Shown piece after piece: positions 61,300 to 64,000 of a stretch of DNA of 64,000 bases. This DNA comes from HGW-17 sp964516435. GTDB taxonomy: Bacteria; Myxococcota_A; Polyangia; HGW-17. Position numbers and translations under genes: made by a program. The notes below the pieces were generated by a model that made no database searches, was not told the DNA's origin, and saw nothing but the letters and a program-made list of their open reading frames with translations. Each line of letters starts with the position of its first letter. The stretch's first letter is position 1. The stretch covers positions 59,272-123,271 of the forward strand of contig CAZEZP010000004.1 in assembly GCA_964516435.1 (NCBI GenBank), read 5' to 3'.

Positions 61300-62714
61300 G
61301 CCAGATCCTTTCTCAGGAGTTGATCCACGTGATGACGCGGCAGGCGGCGCCGCGCCAGGAAGCGTCCCCTCGGCGGCCCTTCGGCCACGGCGCCTTCCCG
61401 CAGCAGCCAGTGTCCGCGGCTCATGACGCCGAGCACCGAGCCGGGCGCGAGGATGCCGGCCCATGGATTGAAATCCACGGCACCGGGAAGGGGATCCGCA
61501 TCCAGATCCGTGACGCCGAAGGGGTCCAGAACCACCAGATCCGCATCGGCCCCCGGCACGATCGCTCCCTTGCGCGGGTAGAGCCCGCAAATCATGGCGG
61601 GAAAAGTGGACAGCACGTGGGAAAGCCGTTCCAGCCCGAAACGGCCCGCCCGGGGACCGCCGGCGAACGTCATGAAGAACCGGGAGCCGATGGCGGACAT
61701 GCCATTGGGAATCCGGGTGAAATCCTCCACGGCGCAGCGCGCGTCCGACGAAAACGGGCAGTGGTCCGTGGCCACGAACTGCAATGCGCCCACCGTGAGG
61801 GCGTCCCAGAGCGCCTGGGCGTCGGCCTGGGTGCGGATGGGGGGAGAACAGACGTAGTGGGCGGCTTCCGGAAACGGCCGCTCGAGCATTCTTTCCGTGA
61901 ACCAGAGGTAATGCGGGCAGGTCTCCCCGAATACCGGCAATCCCTCCATGCGGGCCTGCATCAGGAGTTCCGCCGCGCTGGCCGTGGAAACGTGGACGAT
62001 GACCGTGGGGCATCCGGTCCTGCGGACCAGGCCGATGATCTGCTCCACGGCCCGCGCCTCGGTTTCGGACGGCCGGGTGCGCGCATGCTCGATGGGCGCA
62101 AGGCGGCCTTCGGCCACGGCTTCGCCCCGCAGGCGCTCGATCGCGTCGCCGTCCTCGGCATGCACGAACACCACGCCGCCGGCGGGCCCCACCGTTTCCA
62201 TCACCCGCGCGATGTCTCCGAGCGGCAGTTGCAGCCGCCCCGGATAGGCCAGAAACACCTTGAAACCCGTGACGCCCCGTTCGATCCAGCGGGGAATCTC
62301 CTCGAGGGTCTCTTCGGTCACCGAAGGCACGCACAGGTGAAAAGCATGGTCCACGAGCGAACCGGCCGCCTTTTCCTGCCAGCGGCGCATGGCCGACTCG
62401 AAACTTTCCCCCGGATCGGGCGTGACGTATTCCACCACGGTCGTGGTGCCGCCGGCTGCGGCCGCGCGCGTGCCGGAGGAAAAATCGTCCGCGACCGAAG
62501 CCGCGCCCACCTGCAGGTGCAGATGGGTGTGCATGTCCACGAATCCCGGCAGCAGCAGCAGGCCGCCCAGGTCATACACGTCGTCCGTGGGCGAAGGGTC
62601 CGCGTCGAATCCCACCCACACGATGTGCTCCCCTTCCACCACCACGTCCTGAGGCGCAAGCCCCAGCGGCGTGACCGCCATCGCATGCTTGAAAATGCTT
62701 CGTTTCTCGCTCAT
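61281..62714 (-). CDS. hydA: D-hydantoinase/dihydropyrimidinase
   Basis: This cyclic amidohydrolase opens hydantoin or dihydropyrimidine rings. DMHTHLH has His62 and His64, GFKVFLAYPG has Lys152 that would be carboxylated to bridge the metals, ETCPHYLWFTE and ATDHCPFSS complete the dinuclear site. 477 residues. The ATG at 62714 lacks a near Shine-Dalgarno (GAGAGGTG is 15-20 bases upstream). It overlaps ssnA by 19 bases; the same two genes lie near each other in the E. coli purine/hydantoin region, so nucleobase breakdown is a good guess. Confidence 0.9.
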   Translation of the reverse strand: MSEKRSIFKHAMAVTPLGLAPQDVVVEGEHIVWVGFDADPSPTDDVYDLGGLLLLPGFVDMHTHLHLQVGAASVADDFSSGTRAAAAGGTTTVVEYVTPDPGESFESAMRRWQEKAAGSLVDHAFHLCVPSVTEETLEEIPRWIERGVTGFKVFLAYPGRLQLPLGDIARVMETVGPAGGVVFVHAEDGDAIERLRGEAVAEGRLAPIEHARTRPSETEARAVEQIIGLVRRTGCPTVIVHVSTASAAELLMQARMEGLPVFGETCPHYLWFTERMLERPFPEAAHYVCSPPIRTQADAQALWDALTVGALQFVATDHCPFSSDARCAVEDFTRIPNGMSAIGSRFFMTFAGGPRAGRFGLERLSHVLSTFPAMICGLYPRKGAIVPGADADLVVLDPFGVTDLDADPLPGAVDFNPWAGILAPGSVLGVMSRGHWLLREGAVAEGPPRGRFLARRRLPRHHVDQLLRKDLAWILSH

Positions 62715-62852
62715 GGCCCGAAAACGGCTCCCACCTCTCGAGAATGCCTCTTCCAGACGCCGGCCGGCGGCTGCACGCCGCAACGGGCTGCCGCCGGGAA
62801 TCCTCGGTCCCGCCAACGGAACGCGGACGGACTCTACTATGAATTGCAACAG

Positions 62853-62881
62853 TTGAAAACAGGGGAATGTTTGCCTATGCT
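62853..62881 (+). promoter_or_regulatory. Sigma-70-like promoter for the lipoprotein at the right edge
   Basis: TTGAAA (62853-62858) and TATGCT (62876-62881) are 17 bases apart, 57 bases before the ATG at 62939. This is the most convincing promoter in the window. Confidence 0.55.
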
Positions 62882-62938
62882 GGAGCCGCATTTTTTCAGA
62901 ATCCGTCCTTCCCGGCGGATCCCCCCGGAGTGAAGAGA

Positions 62939-64000
62939 ATGCGAAACTGGTGGATGTCCGGCATTGTGATCCTCATGTTGACAGCCTGTTCCGGAAACGG
63001 GAAATCCTCTTCCGAATCCGGGGGAGGCAAGGCCAGTTCCCCCGCGGCGCCGGACCAGCCAGCCCAGCCCGCGCCCCCCGATGCCGCGCCAGCCGGGCGG
63101 CCGGCGCAGGATGCGACTCCCGTCGATGCCGTGCCCTCCCCGGACAGGATGCAGGATCCCGTGTACGAATGCGCCGCCGGCGCCTGCCGGTGGGTCGAGA
63201 GGAAGGATGCCGAAGCGCGCGGCCTTTCGTTCATCGATCTGAGCGACGGGTTCGCCCCCATGATCTTTTCGGAACAGACGCCGGGCCGGGACGACGCCTC
63301 GCCCAACCCCTACCGCAAGACGTATCTGAACCTGGCGCAGGACAAGACCGACGAGGACGGCAACCCGCTCAAGCCGGGCGAGCACAACTACCTCGAACTG
63401 TACGGCATCATGCCCACGCTGGGCGTGCTGCAGGAGCGCTTCTCCCGTTCCACCACCCACCCCTGCGCCGCGCAGATCGACTATGCGAAGTTCCGCAACC
63501 TCAAGGGTTTCATCCAGTGGACTCCCGGAAATGTTGCCAAATATAAAAAACGCTACGAGGCGGCGAAATCCGCCTTCTTCGGCTGGGCCAAAAAACGGCG
63601 CATCGCCGATCCCGACGCCTGGCTCGCCGATCCCGCCAACACGAAGAAGCCCGACGTGGCCGTAGCCTACATGAGCGCCAAGAACCTGTACGACGGGCTG
63701 GTGGAGTTGAAGAAACGCCTGGAATGCGAGGAAATCGTCAAGCCGGGCGAATTGAAGGACGGCATCTTCGATGAAGCCATGCACCGCGCCATCCGGCGCT
63801 TCGAGCGCAAGCACCGGATCTATGGATGGGGCTTCGTCAATGACAAAATGCAACCTTATCTCAACGCCACCCTCCTGGAAAACGACCACCAGGCACTGGT
63901 ACGGGTGCTCACCGAGCGGGTCGCCCATTCACTCGCAATTTTTGAAGATGGATCCGTCCGGCTGGAGGGCAAGCCAGCGCCCGGGCGTCCCCTCAACCTC
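62939..64000 (+). CDS. Lipoprotein with peptidoglycan-binding-like segment, 3' truncated
   Basis: An open frame from the ATG at 62939 (GGAG eight bases upstream) runs without a stop to the right edge, at least 354 residues. The lipobox is LTAC, followed by a Ser/Gly and Pro/Ala-rich linker (to about residue 70). A domain with Asp/Lys-rich segments follows, and KDGIFDEAMHRAIRRFERKH (residues about 282-301) resembles the GxFDxxTxxAIxxFQ pattern of peptidoglycan-binding domains. A cell-wall role is therefore likely, but the C-terminal catalytic part, if any, lies outside the window. Confidence 0.75.
   Translation, partial: MRNWWMSGIVILMLTACSGNGKSSSESGGGKASSPAAPDQPAQPAPPDAAPAGRPAQDATPVDAVPSPDRMQDPVYECAAGACRWVERKDAEARGLSFIDLSDGFAPMIFSEQTPGRDDASPNPYRKTYLNLAQDKTDEDGNPLKPGEHNYLELYGIMPTLGVLQERFSRSTTHPCAAQIDYAKFRNLKGFIQWTPGNVAKYKKRYEAAKSAFFGWAKKRRIADPDAWLADPANTKKPDVAVAYMSAKNLYDGLVELKKRLECEEIVKPGELKDGIFDEAMHRAIRRFERKHRIYGWGFVNDKMQPYLNATLLENDHQALVRVLTERVAHSLAIFEDGSVRLEGKPAPGRPLNL

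Noticed and set aside
61300..62334. Extension of the ssnA frame to 62334
   Set aside because: It overlaps the hydantoinase gene on the same strand in another frame. The ATG at 61299 has its own ribosome site and matches SsnA N-termini.

Overview
This window is one piece of a GC-rich bacterial chromosome with about 46 protein genes, no RNA genes that I can see, and no insertion sequences, prophage or CRISPR. The host looks like a Gram-negative relative of the Myxococcota/Bradymonadia. Evidence is two proteins built from the six-cysteine 'Myxococcus cysteine-rich repeat', many lipoproteins whose lipid-anchored cysteine is followed by an asparagine-rich linker, PEGA, zinc-ribbon and vWA proteins, a C-terminal-Phe outer-membrane barrel and a lipoprotein S46 peptidase. 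A tungsten-type aldehyde ferredoxin oxidoreductase, radical SAM enzymes, an SsnA-type aminohydrolase and a B12-dependent ribonucleotide reductase suggest an anaerobic or facultative, amino-acid-using life. The taxonomic placement is inference.

Layout: 1-4335 holds the end of a polyprenyl synthase, a MATE transporter and an envelope pair (lipoprotein, PEGA protein). 4384-9481 (minus) holds a cysteine-rich lipoprotein, RNase HII, an MltD-like transglycosylase and a porin. 9697-12830 is a tandem pair of cysteine-rich-repeat lipoproteins. 12907-19071 holds amino acid catabolism (Kbl, an oversized histidine ammonia-lyase), an RlmI-like methyltransferase and a radical SAM protein. 19189-24869 is lipoproteins, a patatin phospholipase and an acidic-tail protein. 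24900-29020 is a divergent cluster of aldehyde oxidoreductase, a P-loop-like protein and a radical SAM/SPASM protein. 29051-32115 is an ECF sigma/anti-sigma/Spy-like stress module with a divergent Gly/His-rich lipoprotein and a Cys-rich membrane protein. 32233-38204 holds a thiolase, a small DUF6485-type protein, two lipoproteins and a zinc-ribbon membrane protein. 38545-43714 holds nrdJ-ribF, a diguanylate cyclase and an unknown. 43751-51561 holds a hybrid-sensor histidine kinase, a hydrolase lipoprotein, and a second ECF sigma gene translationally overlapping a 1267-residue zinc-finger/FecR/VIT/vWA/repeat protein. 51611-56892 holds an M29 aminopeptidase, a DPP11-like S46 peptidase and a lipoprotein. 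56962-62714 (minus) is the overlapping run hydA-ssnA-unknown-mutS, and a further lipoprotein runs off the right edge.

Themes: peptide and amino acid breakdown (S46 and M29 peptidases, HutH, Kbl, thiolase, hydantoinase), a very lipoprotein-rich envelope (14 candidates), and two membrane-linked ECF sigma circuits. The likeliest undescribed system is the second ECF circuit (47134-51561), which has its own ECF-type promoter candidate. Promoters that can be read by eye mostly share a TTGnnn / 16-17 bp / TAnnnT plan, and three sit so close to the start codon that the mRNAs would be leaderless.
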